From: Lepidodermella squamata
Lineage: Eukaryota > Gastrotricha
NCBI GenBank assembly: GCA_047495785.1
Contig: JBLDXI010000064.1
Location: 806,001 to 870,000, forward strand
Direction: 5' to 3'
Length of the DNA stretch: 64,000 nt
Shown: positions 43,712-54,994 of the stretch, one piece after another
Numbering within the stretch: the first letter of the stretch is position 1
Layout: every line of letters begins with the position of its first letter
Translations under genes and position numbers: made by a program
Notes under the pieces: model-generated
Told to the model about the DNA's origin: nothing
What the model saw: only the letters and a program-made list of their open reading frames with translations
Database searches by the model: none

Positions 43712-44380
43712 CTATAATTCTCCATCGAACTGAAATAATTGGTCCTTCGCGGCAACCTCCAGTAGTTCTTTAAGTCCTTCTCGAGTTAAATTCATTCCAT
43801 GGATCTTATTAAACCAATCATCCTTGAAAGCTCTATCAACCAAGATATTAATAGTTTCATCCACCGGAACATTAGTAAATAAGGCAGTTACAGCATATGA
43901 TACCAGTAAATCATCTTCCTTGATTGTTAAGTGGCGAATTTCATCTGCGCAGGATAGAATATTCTTAATTGAGTAATCGTTCATCGCTAGTGGCTGTAGT
44001 TTTTCTTCCAACCATTTGGCAAGTTTATAGTTATAGGCATCGGTTGCAGAAAGGATAGGTCGCATGGCTAATTTGGCTTTGTGTGTTTTCGGTAAACCGT
44101 ATAGGTGAGGGAGTCTCGAGACTTTTCAAAGACTTTCTTTTCAACCGCTTTGGGTAGATACTTCTTGACGGTGCTAATCACGAGCTTCTCTTTTTCTAAC
44201 ATCGGATGGTAGTGATTCGGTGGTTTTCCTCTTTTTGGCGGGCGAATCAGACTAACAGACCTAAATTTGGATTCATCTAATACTGAGGCTTCTTTCAATA
44301 GGCGGACATGATCGGTTTTCAAAATAAGAATCTCTTTTTCAATCTTGATTTCATCATACGAGTAATGCTGAAAAATGTAA
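43712..44380 (-). pseudogene. Penelope-like element reverse transcriptase fragment
   Basis: On the minus strand, a frame from about 44380 gives a Lys-rich segment. After a frameshift near 44100 the sequence reads LPHLYGLPKTHKAK, then RPILSATDAYNYKLAKWL and LVSYAVTALFTNVPVDETI. LYGLPKTHK, RPI and LFTNVP are hallmark boxes of Penelope-like RTs. The motif A aspartate (normally SFD-like) is replaced (SYAV). The frame stops after FQFDGEL at 43712, before the catalytic DD box. No GIY-YIG domain is present. Confidence 0.85.
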
Positions 44381-44399
44381 AGAGATTTTCTGGCATGAT

Positions 44400-45103
44400 C
44401 ATCGTCAATTCAATGCGGCGATGAACATCAAGTAATTAGTCGAGAGGAAAAGAAACTCAGTCATTAAAACTAAAAAAATCATTAAAACGAAATGTTGATG
44501 ATTTTAAATGATTTTAAATACGCCGAAGATGCTGCATGTTAAGAGAAGGTTTGTGGTTGCCCGCTCAATAAAAGACATCCGAAATGTGACATTAATTTCA
44601 TGAAACATTTTTGTACATAATTTCCTATAATCTCATTTCAGCTGAGCCGTGGTGGAAGCAGGTCGGTAGAGCAAACGTAGAGCAAACGATTTCAGATCAA
44701 AAATAGAACTATTATTTGGCTTGAGAGCAACGCAATAAGAGCAATTTTGCAAAAGAGTTTTTTTTCGCTATATCGGTTAATTTGCAATTAAGCAATTTCG
44801 GCTCGCAAGCAAGGAAAATTTTTAAATCGTGCGCGAGAATTCCTGCATGTTTAGCAGCCCTGTTTATAACCCTGGGCAATCTGAGGTTGCGGCTGGAATA
44901 CTATACGATAGCTTACGAACACGAATATACTACTCGTATTTGATTATAGAAACTCGGCTACGTCTATTACTGAAAAACATAGGGTTTTACAACAACATCA
45001 TAGAGGCAGGCCGATTCACAGTAAAGGCCGAAAAAAAGTTACATTTCCAACTTGGTAAACATTCCGGAACAGAAATTTGATTAGTCTACGTGATTCATTG
45101 GTT
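44400..45103. other. Intergenic, no recognised feature
   Basis: AT-rich DNA downstream of the ankyrin gene, with one unsupported 83-codon frame. Confidence 0.4.
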
Positions 45104-46074
45104 TCAACACGTTGACTTCGCTCGACCTGCTCCTCTCGACCTCAGCAAATCGGCCACATCGGTTTTCCTGTCGCAAATCGCTACATCAAGAGCTGTTTTG
45201 CCTTCTGCATCAGCGACATCCTTATCTGCACCTCTATCAAGCAACAGTCGAACTACTTCGATGTGCCCATAGTAAGCCGCAAACATCAACGCCGTCCAGC
45301 CTTCTTTATTCTTGACCTCGATGGCAGCGTTGCGATCCAGCAACAGTCGAGATAATTCGACTTGCCCCCACCTAGCAGCATACATCAACGCCGTCCAGCC
45401 AAAGTAACTCTTGGCCTCGATGTCAGCCTTGCGATCCAGCAACAGTCGAGCTAATTCGACTGTCCCATTCAAAGCCGCATACATCAACGCCGTCTGGCCA
45501 GTGTTATCCTTGGCCTCGATAGCAGCGTTGCGATCCAGCAACAGTCGAACTACTTCGACCCGCCCCATCGAAGCCGCATACATCAACGCCGTCGAGCCTA
45601 AGTAATCCTCCCTGGAATTCACATTAGCTCCACGTTGAATGAAAAGCTGAGCAATTTGCAATCCCTGGTCTGATTCGCTCCAATGGCAAAATACACTGTG
45701 CAGCAGGGTGCCATTTATCACAGTCAAACCACCACAGTAAATCTTCATTGGGTTGCGCCAGTTTGGGTCGAATTTGCCGCCAGTGGATTCGTCGATCTCC
45801 GCAACGAGTTGCCGCACCTGCGCCACGTCGCCAGTAAATGCTGTCACATTCCACAACTGTTCGTACACTTCGCGGACCTAAACGAAACAAAGAACAAAAA
45901 GAAATTGAAATCCTTATAGAGCCTGACTAGTTGAGAAAAACCTGAAGCTGAAAACGCACTATTTCTTTGCAGGCAAGCAGAAAAAGTAATTATAACTAAC
46001 GACAATATAGATACAGTTTGGAAGAGAAGGAAGGTTCTGGGTTCTGGCACATAAATAAGCTGATATTTTGCCAT
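45104..46074 (-). CDS. Small ankyrin-repeat protein
   Basis: The main exon (45877-45104) encodes about five ankyrin repeats of 32-33 residues: STALMYAASMGRVEVVRLL, QTALMYAALNGTVELARLL, WTALMYAARWGQVELSRLL, WTALMFAAYYGHIEVVRLL, then a degenerate KTALDVAICDRKTDVADLL cap. The exon has no ATG at its start but has an acceptor-like TTTCGTTTAG before 45877. I therefore infer an upstream exon at 46074-45928 joined over a 50-nt intron, giving 306 aa; its hydrophobic stretch could be a signal or anchor segment. That exon is tentative. Ankyrin repeats mediate protein binding; the partner is unknown. It lies among mobile elements, and a possible relic of its 3' end is at 17769. Confidence 0.65.
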
Positions 46075-46109
46075 ATACTCCCCGATGTATAAGGTATATG
46101 CATTTCGGA

Positions 46110-47345
46110 ATTTACCGGCAAATCAAATGAAACACTCTGATTTCGTTTTTAGATTAAATCAATAAAGAAATGGTTAGCTGTGTAACTGCGACCTGAGCGA
46201 CCTAATCCGGCGACCTGAGAAGTCAATAGAATCGTTATAATTTTGACAGGTTACATAATTTGGCCTTTGGCCAACTGAAATTTCAGTCGGTATTGATGGG
46301 GGTCTTTAATTTTCAACCGCTGAATTTTCAAAATTTCAAATAGGAAATCAGCGGGAAATATTGCAATTCAGCGCTGTTAGCGTATGACGTATGATGTTGA
46401 GCGCCGCCATTGCAGCCGGGTCAAATCAGCCCGATATGAAGCGCTTAGCCAAATCTGGACAAAAGTGTCATTTTCAGATTAGAATGTGTAGAAAACTTTC
46501 ACGCAATATAAATATTTTTTTGGCGAATTTTCGCAGGTGACAAATAAGCAATGCAACCCCACTTATTATACTGTTATCACTATGGTCCGAATCTTCACTG
46601 ACGGCAGCGCTTGCATTAACTCCACCTAATTCCCCGTTATTTCAGCCCTGTCAAATCAGTCCACGATGTTAAGGAGGAAATAATGTTTGCACGCTAAAAT
46701 TAATTAATCTTTTGCAAAAGTGTTCATTGACGACATTTCACCTGGTGACAATGAAGCAAATTTCCGATGAAGCCGAAATGTCATCATAATTTGATCCGAA
46801 GTTGTATTAAAACTGAACTCGCCTTTTGACTGTCAATTAAGGCTGATCTGTCCCTTGCTGGATTGTCGCCAGCGCAAATGTCGCCGAATACCGATTTCGC
46901 ACTATTTTATATTCGTAATACTTATTCTCAAATTGTCACATGATCGCATCATTGGTACGTTTCTTTATCTCCAACAGAGATGAAATTATTAACAAAACAA
47001 GCCATAAACAGACCATTTCTTTATTCTTGTTGAAATTATTAGTTCAACAAAAACGCATTTCTTTACTCGATTTATTGTTAAAGCTACTAACAAAATCAAG
47101 TGGCGTTTCATTCATTAAACATGTTTTTTGCCCGAAATTACCAACCGCTCGTCGAGTCGTTTTAGGAGCGATTTTTTCCAAGTCCTACGCATCAAGACCC
47201 AGCCCGGCGAAGGCAAAAAAAGCAAATGACCTAATTTTTTCGTTGATTTTCTCCAAGTTATGCTTGATGATTCATTATACTAAGCATAAAACCTATTAAT
47301 TCATGAGCGTGCGACATTTCAGCAGGAGACAAAACCGCAGGCAAT
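46110..47345. mobile_element. Word-array 1.3 kb element, chimeric copy
   Basis: 46110-46950 matches internal sequence of the 1.3 kb element in minus orientation. At 46953 it switches abruptly to the element's left arm in plus orientation (GGTACGTTTCTTTATCTCC). The two pieces are head to head, so this is a rearranged or nested copy. Confidence 0.65.
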
Positions 47346-47354
47346 TTTTTGATA

Positions 47355-48685
47355 TGGGGTACGTTTCTTTATTCTCAACAGATTTTGTTGAAAACAAGGC
47401 AAAAAACAGAGACCATTTCTTTATCCATTTATGTTAAAAACAACCAGCAATGAGTATTTCATTATCCTGATTTTGTTAGTAGCAAAAACGATAATCAGAG
47501 GCATTTCTTTATTCAATTTTTTGCATTAACAAAATCTCGTTTATCAAATGAAACACTCTGATTTCGTTTTTAGATTAAATCAATAATAAGAAATGGTTAG
47601 CTATGTAACTACTATGGCGACCTGAGATGTCAATAGAATCTGTAATATTTCGACAGGTTGTAATAATTGGCCTTTGGTCAACTGAAATTTCAGTCGTATT
47701 GAGGATCTTAATGTTTCGAACGGTTACATTTTATAATTTGCAAATTGGAAATCAGCAGAAAATACTGCAAATCTACGCATTTAGCCTATGTTTTTATTTG
47801 CCGACATTTCAGCCGGGTCAAATCATCCCAATTTGAAGCGCCAAGTAACATGAAAACTAATATTTCATTTTTCAGACTAAAACGTGAAGTGAGCTTTTAC
47901 ACAATATAAAAGATTCTCTGTTCGACGACATTTTCGCAGGCGACAAATGAGCAATTCAGCCCGACTCATCAGAGTGCGATCAATTTGATCCGAAATTGGA
48001 AATTGGAAATTGTATTGAAGCTAAGCTTGCATTTCAAATTTCAATTCAAGGCTACACTGTAAAAAAAATTTCGCTATTTAGCACGGCCGGTTATTTAGAA
48101 TAAAAAATAAAACAATTTCGAATCGCTAAATACCAGAAAACTATTTAGAATAATCGGGGGTTATTTATCCTGAGTTTATTTATCCTGCGAACTTTTTTTT
48201 ATAGTGTAATCTGTCACTTGCTGGACTGTCGCCAGCGCAAATGTCGCCGAATATCGATTTCACACTATCTTCGACTCGAACCGTAAAATTTTAAAATTCC
48301 TAGTCACATTATTATATCAGCGGGTTTGTCGCTTGCTGGAATGTCGCAAGTCCAAAAATTAATGGGCTTGCAGCTTGGTATAATGAATCATGAAGCATGA
48401 CTTGGAAAAAATTAGCAGAAAAATAATTTATTTTCTTCTTCTGCCTACGTTGGGCTGGGTCTTGATGGGTACAAATTAGAAAAAATCGGTTGGTAATCTC
48501 GGGCAAAAAACATGTTTAATGAATGAAACGCCACTTGATTTTGTTAGTAGCTTTAACAATAAATCGAGTAAAGAAATGCGTTTTTGTTGAACTAATAATT
48601 TCAACAAGAATAAAGAAATGGTCTGTTTATGGCTTGTTTTGTTAATAATTTCATCTCTGTTGGAGATAAAGAAACGTACCCATAT
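47355..48685 (-). mobile_element. Word-array 1.3 kb element, full-length minus copy
   Basis: It begins GGGTACGTTTCTTTATTCTC (the right end seen from outside) and finishes with the complement of the left end (GATAAAGAAACGTACCC). Arms carry repeated CATTTCTTTAT words; the middle carries GACATTTCAGCC-type words. A 152-bp MITE is inserted at 48055-48206. No transposase frame was found. Confidence 0.75.
48055..48206. mobile_element. 152-bp TA-flanked MITE
   Basis: Starts CACTGTAAAAAAAATTTCGC and ends with a near-complement (GCGAACTTTTTTTTATAGTG). It is flanked by TA on both sides. The paralogous element at 46850 lacks it and reads AAGGCTGATCTGTC across the site, which confirms the insertion. The interior repeats ATTTAGAATAA and TTATTTATCCTG. 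Confidence 0.85.
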
Positions 48686-49128
48686 AACTAATCGGCCTAG
48701 TATTAAGCGGGGCTGGTAACAAGCAGGGCTAGTAGTAAGCTGCTCAAGTTTGCATTTGCAAAATTACATTCAGATATTTATACTACGATTAGCTTGTTAC
48801 CAGCGCCGCTAAATACGAGCCTGCTCATCACTAGAGCCTCTCACTACTAACCCCGCTTCCTACTAGCCCCGCTTTCTACGAGCCCAAAGGACGCTTCTCG
48901 GCCTTTTAGGGCATGATCAAAGTGTAGAATCAAGAGTTCGTCTTTTTTTTGATACAACTGCGTTCATGGGGCATGCTTACTACATGTATCTTCTTCGAAC
49001 AACAACCGCAAAAATGTGTATTTAGCTTGCTTATACATGATGACTTTGACATTGATGAAATTTCGTGATATCAAAATTTTTTCTGAAATAATTTCAAGTT
49101 AAACTGAGGAAGTGTATAATGCCATATA
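48686..49128. repeat. CTAG-CCCCGCT word array between elements
   Basis: 48690-48895 contains repeated phrases such as TACTAGCCCCGCT, GGGGCTGGTAA and GGGCTAGTAG in both orientations with variable spacers. The remainder is AT-rich without recognised content. Confidence 0.5.
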
Positions 49129-50391
49129 GGGTGCCTTTCTTTATCTCCAACAGAGATGAAATTATTAACAAAACAAGCCATAAACAGGTCATTTCTTTAT
49201 TTCTGTTGAAATTATTAGTTCAACCAGAAATTATTTCTTTATTCTAATTATTGTTGGAGCTACTATAATAATCAGCTAGCGTTTCATTCATTAAACATGT
49301 TTTTTGCCCAAAATTATCAACAACTCGCCGAGTTGTTTTTGGAGCGATTTTTTCTAAGTCGCACGCATCAAGGAAGGCAGAAGAAGAAAAAAACTCATTT
49401 TCCTGCAAATTTTTTCCAAGTTGCGCTTGATGATTCATTAGGCCAGCCAACATACTACCTATTAATTTATGGGGGTGTGACATTTCAGCTGGCGACAAAA
49501 CCGCAGCCAATTTTTTTAATATGAATTAATTATGTGTCAATTTGAGGATATTGCGAGTGCAAAATAGAGCGAAATTGCTATTGGGCGACAGTCCAGCAAG
49601 GGACATATCGGTCTTAATTGACAGACAAAATGCGAGCTCAGTTTAAATTCAAGTTCGGATCAAAATTATCAAATTCTGATGACATTTCGGCCAATTTGCC
49701 TTATAGTCGTCAGCTGAAGTGTCGTCAAATAATCAATTTTGTTTTAAATTATTGATTAGTTTTACTTTTGATTCAAAGCATAATACGAGCGTGGCCGTCA
49801 GTGATTACATTATAATATAAGTGAGGCTACATTGCTTATTTGTCACCTGCGAAAATGTCGCCAAAAAGAGAAACGTCTTATTGCAAGAGAGCTGAGAGCT
49901 GTCTCCACCTTCGAGTCTGAAAAGTTGCATTTTGCCTTGATTTGGCCAAGCGCTTCACATCGGGCTGATTTGACCCGGCTGAAATGTCGGCACTAATTAT
50001 ATTAGGCTATAAGCGCTGATTTTCAATATTTCCTGCTGATTTCCTGCTGCTATTTGAAAATTTGACAAATTAACCGATTGAAACATGATGACCCTTAATA
50101 TCGACTGAAATTTTAGTTGGCCCAAGGCCAAATTATACAACCTGTCTAAATATTACCTATTCTATTGACTTCTCAGGTCACCATGACAGCTACATAGCTA
50201 ACCATTTCTTTATCGATTTAATCTAATAAAAAAATCAGAGTGTTTCAATTTGATAAACGAGATTTTGTTAATGCAAAAAATTGAATAAAGAAATGCCTCT
50301 GATTATTGTTTTTGCTACTAACAAAATCAGAATAAAGAAATACTCACTGTCGGTTGTTTTTAACATAAATGGATAAAGAAATGGTCTCTGA
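49129..50391 (+). mobile_element. Word-array 1.3 kb element, 3'-truncated plus copy
   Basis: The left end is GGGTGCCTTTCTTTATCTCC. It is collinear with 50575-51893 almost to the right end but stops after GAAATGGTCTCTG at 50391. RTE-like sequence follows directly. Confidence 0.75.
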
Positions 50392-50574
50392 CAGCCACTA
50401 GAGTCGCGTGTGGTGAGCGCGGTAGGAAAGTTTTCAACCCAAAACCGCCTTGGTGGTGTAAACAGGCAGCAGAGGCTGTGAAAACAGCCAAAGCCAGCTA
50501 TGCACAGTACCAAAAAGCGGAGATCACGAAACAAGCCTATAATAAGGTTCGGAATTGGAAAAAGGGACTTCTAA

Positions 50575-51893
50575 GGGTACGTTTCTTTATCTCCAACAGA
50601 GATGAAATTATTAACAAAACAAGCCATAAACAGACCATTTCTTTATTTTTGTTGAAATTATTAGTTCAACAAGAACGCATTTCTTTACTCGGTTTATTGT
50701 TAAAGCTACTAACAAAATCAAGTGGCGTTTCATTCATTAAACATGTTTTTTGCCCGAAATTACCAACCACTCGTCGAGTCGTTTTTGGAGCGATTTTTTC
50801 TAAGTCCTACGCATCAAGACCTAGCCCAGCGAAGGCAAAAAAAGAAAAAGACCTAATTTTTCCAAGTTATGCTTGATGATTCATTATACTAAGCATCAAA
50901 CCTATTAATTCATGGGCGTGCGACATTTCAGCAGGAGACAAAACCGCAGGCAGTTTTTTTATATGATGCGATTATGTGACAATTTGATAATATCACTAGT
51001 GCGAAATAGTGCGAAATCGTTATTCGGCGACATTTGCGCTGGCGACAGTCCAGCAAGGGACATATCGGTCTTAATTGACAGACAAAATGCGAGCTCAGTT
51101 TAAATACAAGTTCGGATCAAAATTATCAAATTCTGATGACATTTCGGCCAATTTGCCTTATAGTCGTTAGCTGAAGTGTCGTCAAGTAATCAAATTTTTT
51201 TTAAATTATTAATTAGTTTTACTTTTAATTCAAAGCGTGACCCTCAGTGATTACATTATAATATAAGTGAGGCTACATTGCTTATTTGTCACCTGCGAAA
51301 ATGTCGCCAAAAAGAGAATCGTCTTATTGCTTATTGCAAGAGAGCTGAGAGCTGTCTCCACCTTCGAGTCTGAAAAGTTGCATTTCGTCTTGATTTGGCC
51401 AAGCGCTTCACATCGGGCTGATTTGACCCGGCTGAAATGTCGGCACTAATTATATTAGGCTATAAGCGCTGATTTTCAATATTTCCTGCTGATTTCCTGC
51501 TGCTATTTGAAAATTTGACAAATTAACCGATTGAAACATGATGACCCTTAATATCGACTGAAATTTTAGTTGGCCCAAGGCCAAATTATACAACCTGTCT
51601 AAATATTACCTATTCTATTGACTTCTCAGGTCACCATGACAGCTACATAGCTAACCATTTCTTTATCGATTTAATCTAATAAAAAAATCAGAGTGTTTCA
51701 ATTTGATAAACGAGATTTTGTTAATGCAAAAAATTGAATAAAGAAATGCCTCTGATTATTGTTTTTGCTACTAACAAAATCAGAATAAAGAAATACTCAC
51801 TGTCGGTTGTTTTTAACATAAATGGATAAAGAAATGGTCTCTGTTTTTTGCCTTGTTTTCAACAAAGTCTGTTGAGAATAAAGAAACGCACCC
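50575..51893 (+). mobile_element. Word-array 1.3 kb element inserted in the RTE copy
   Basis: Terminal repeats GGGTACGTTTCTTTAT and ATAAAGAAACGCACCC, total 1319 bp. Left arm contains a TTGTTGAA...TTCAACAA hairpin and CATTTCTTTA words; the middle contains GGCGACA and GACATTTC words. RTE coding sequence lies on both sides, which defines the ends. The flanks CTAA and TTAA allow a TAA or TTAA-like duplication. Confidence 0.85.
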
Positions 51894-53906
51894 TTAAAAA
51901 GTTGGAAAAAGATTTCGATATCAAGGAATTGCAAGAATTGAATGAATTAAACGAAGGGAATGACTGGGAAAATTTGAGGAAATTCTGGGACAAAGTTAAA
52001 AGGTTGCGTAACCAGCATAAGAATGATTCTCAATTACAACCCATTGGGAATAAAGACGGTGAACTTGTTACGGATTTAGACAAAATTCTGGACGCAATGA
52101 AAGAATATTTTTCGGAACTCCTCGAGGGTTGCGAGATTGACGACTTCATTGCTGAGTGCGATGCAAACATTGGCAGCGAGGAACCCCCTCCTCCTGATAT
52201 TGATGGTATTAGCACCCAAGAAATTAAGTCTGCTCTAAATCACATGAAAAATGGCAAGGCTTCCGGCATTGACGAGGTAACTCCCGAAATGCTGAAAGCC
52301 TTGGACGAAGCCGGAATTGAATGGTTAAGTCAAATTCTAAATCAGGCTTGGTCGACAAAAACTATTCCTGACGAATGGTCGACGGCGATCATAGCCCCAT
52401 TATACAAAAATAAGGGAGAGAAGTCGGACTGTAAAAATTATCGCGGCATTAGTCTGCTCAGCGTTGTAGGTAAATTATATGCTATTATTCTAGAGCGGAA
52501 ATTGCGGAAAATTATTGGCCCCAAAATCTCAAAGCGGCAATTTGGATTTCAACCTCGAAAAGGCTGTAGAGACTGCATTTTCATTCTACGGCGATTAATC
52601 GAAAAGGTCATCTGCTGCGGCAACAAAGAAATGCATTTGGTTTTTATTGACCTGGAGAAGGCCTACGACCTGATCGATCGCGAAAAGGTCTGGGCTGCAC
52701 TCGAGGAATTAGGTGTCGATGCAAATCTGATCCAAGCTATCAAAAGTGTTTATAAATTCAACAAGGTAGCGGTTAGGATTAACAATAAGCTCTCGGACTT
52801 TTTCGTGGTAAGGAGGGGCTTAAGACAGGGCTGCCCCCTGTCCCCGCTACTCTTTATCGCGACGTTCGATAAAATTTGTCAAAAATTGAGGGACACCCCG
52901 GATGGCTTCCCCATCACTGGTAAGCAGCTTTTGAATCTGATAGCATTTGCGGATGACGGCACTTTAATTGGTATGAGCCACGAGGAAATTAAATTACTAC
53001 TTGATGTCTTCAACAAGGCCTGCCAGGAGCTTGGTCTGAAAATTAGTGTTAGCAAAACCCAGTATATGGTGATCGGTGAGGATAACAATTACCAACTGGA
53101 ACTAAATGGAAAATTATTGGAGAAAGTTACATCTTTTAAATATTTAGGTAGTATAATCAGACGGTAAAATGGACGAGGAAATCAAAGCTCGCCTAGCGAA
53201 AGCTGGCAGCTGTTTTGGTGCTCTTAACAAGCTGATGTGTAACAGAAAACATATAAGCCTAGCCACAAAATTGAAAGTTTTAAAATGTGTGGTAATTCCT
53301 ACCGTCACCTACGCCTGTGAAACCTGGAACCTAACTACTAAGCAGGAACAAAGGTTATGTGTCACTTTCATGCGCTGGCTCAGAACCATTGTGGGATTTT
53401 TAAGAACAGATTATATACCTAACATCGATATTAGATTGATCTGTGACGTTTTGGAATTAAGTAAAATGATTGAAAAGCATCGTTTGAAATATTTCGGGCA
53501 CATTATTCGCCAAGACGAGTATGAAACTGAAAGCCTCACGAATGCCATATATCATTGGAAAGCGGTCGACCCGAGTTGGTACTTGCCTCGCGGTAAACCG
53601 CCAACCCGCTGGACCGATAGCTTGAAAAGGAGTCTTCTTAAAATTGGTTTGTTCCATATTCATGTGAAATATATTAAAAACCCAAACGAGCCAGTTAGAC
53701 CTCGTAAGTCGACCCTGTTAACGCGATGCACTGAAATTCACAAAATTGCGGATCTAGAATTAGCGGAAATAACTGCCAGAGACCGGGAAGAATGGCAATT
53801 AGTGTGTAATAGCATCGAAAATTATGAATTTATGAGCAAAAGCAGGTTGTTCGCGACCGATCTGTCGGCCCCTGAAGCCGAGCGCCTGTCGTCAGCCGTC
53901 CCCTAA
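51894..53906 (+). pseudogene. RTE-like reverse transcriptase with one frameshift
   Basis: RT boxes in order: KNGKASGIDEVTPEML, NYRGISLLSVVGKLYA, FIDLEKAYDLIDREKVW (motif A), RGLRQGCPLSPLLF (motif B) and FADDG (motif C), then KYLGSIIRR. A small deletion at about 53165 shifts the frame. The rest continues from 53169 as MDEEIKARLAKAG, YFGHIIRQDEY, PRGKPPTRWTD and DREEWQL to the stop at 53906. The catalytic core is intact, so only the frameshift and the upstream insertion disable it. Confidence 0.88.
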
Positions 53907-54020
53907 ACCCTCACGGGTAAGGCCTTTTTTCTACTCTCTAACATTAACATCACATGCCTACGGAGGGCGAAAAATAAAACTGATTCATTTGGTCATTCAT
54001 TCATTCATTCATTCATTAGG

Positions 54021-54358
54021 TCGCGCCGCTCGGGGTAAGGTGACAACATTCCGAAATTCAGCATTTTTTGTAAAATGGGATGCATTTTAAGGTTAACTTT
54101 TATTTGAATTTCGCTTTGAAATTCAAATAAAAAAAAGAATTTTGCCTCAAGCACCCTCTATTCCGAATAATAATCTGGAAATTGACTTTGATCATGGCTT
54201 CCTCGTGTCTTTAGGCAAGATCTTAGTATAGAATAGATGGTGAAAGCGAAACGCGAAACGCGAAACGCCAATGAAGGAAGGCGTGAGAGCTATCAGAAAT
54301 CAATCGGAATTCATTTTTATGCTCATTTTATAAGTTTTTCAAGCACTGAGGGAAGTGG
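54021..54358. other. Intergenic, no recognised feature
   Basis: It includes a small inverted repeat near 54105-54135 (TTGAATTTC/GAAATTCAA). Otherwise nothing. Confidence 0.4.
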
Positions 54359-54725
54359 TTTTTTTTTATTTACCGGTTTTCGGAGGCGCTTCTGATGGTG
54401 GGGCACTTCCTCCTAGACAGTTGCCAGCTGTCCCCCCATTGCTCGCCGCTGGTTTTTCACCGCAGCTCTCCCGTGTGCTACCTTTGAGGCGGGGGAAGTG
54501 ATGATGGGTCACTGCACACGTGTAACCTACGCCCGCCCCATCGCGAGCCTCGAGCAAGTGTTTCAACTTGTACTCGAGTACCGGCATTTTATTTTATCCA
54601 GCGACTTCGGTCGGCCGCTGTAGTGAGCACAAATTCTTGTGCAGACTCGGGCGTTGAACCCGTGCCTCACTAGAACCACACGAGCATACCCTATGCTAGT
54701 CGCCTAACCACTAGGTCACTGTGTC
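54359..54725 (-). mobile_element. tRNA-derived SINE, minus strand
   Basis: Read on the minus strand, the head has TGACCTAGTGGTTAGGCG (box A type) and GGGTTCAACGCCC (box B type). A body of about 250 bp follows, then an A-run (plus-strand T-run at 54359-54367). It differs in sequence from the SINE at 13446, so at least two SINE families are present. Confidence 0.75.
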
Positions 54726-54994
54726 ACCTATATGGTAAAAAAATTGAAAATAGCCTGGGACAGCCTTCTGTGCTTTCTTCTCTGACAATTGTTCTACCTT
54801 TTAAAAAATGTGCGCGCGTTCGCAGTGACGTGAGCTGAACAATGCGGGCGCCCTGCTGCGCCACTCAGTCTCTGTCCAACGATAGTGCGCGCTGATAAAG
54901 GGCAGTGCTCACTCCGTTACTATTCCTCCAAGCTGATTTCACTATTAAAGCCGCGTCAAATTGCCCAATGACTGGTTTATTCTTTTGGAAAACT

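Larger units (their letters stand above)
50392..54020 (+). mobile_element. RTE-like non-LTR retrotransposon, copy 2, interrupted
   Basis: 50392-50574 translates as VACGERGRKVFNPKPPWW... and ends LRV. The RT resumes at 51894 as KLEKDFDIKEL. Between them lies a complete 1.3 kb element (50575-51893). The 5' part (ORF1 and most of the endonuclease) is absent. The 3' end has a short untranslated region and an (ATTC)n-type tail at 53985-54018, typical of RTE-like elements. The same 3' region is shared with the 22868 insertion. Confidence 0.88.

Noticed and set aside
51848-51893. First 15 codons of the RT frame as retrotransposon protein
   Set aside because: They are translated from the terminal repeat of the inserted 1.3 kb element, not from the RTE.
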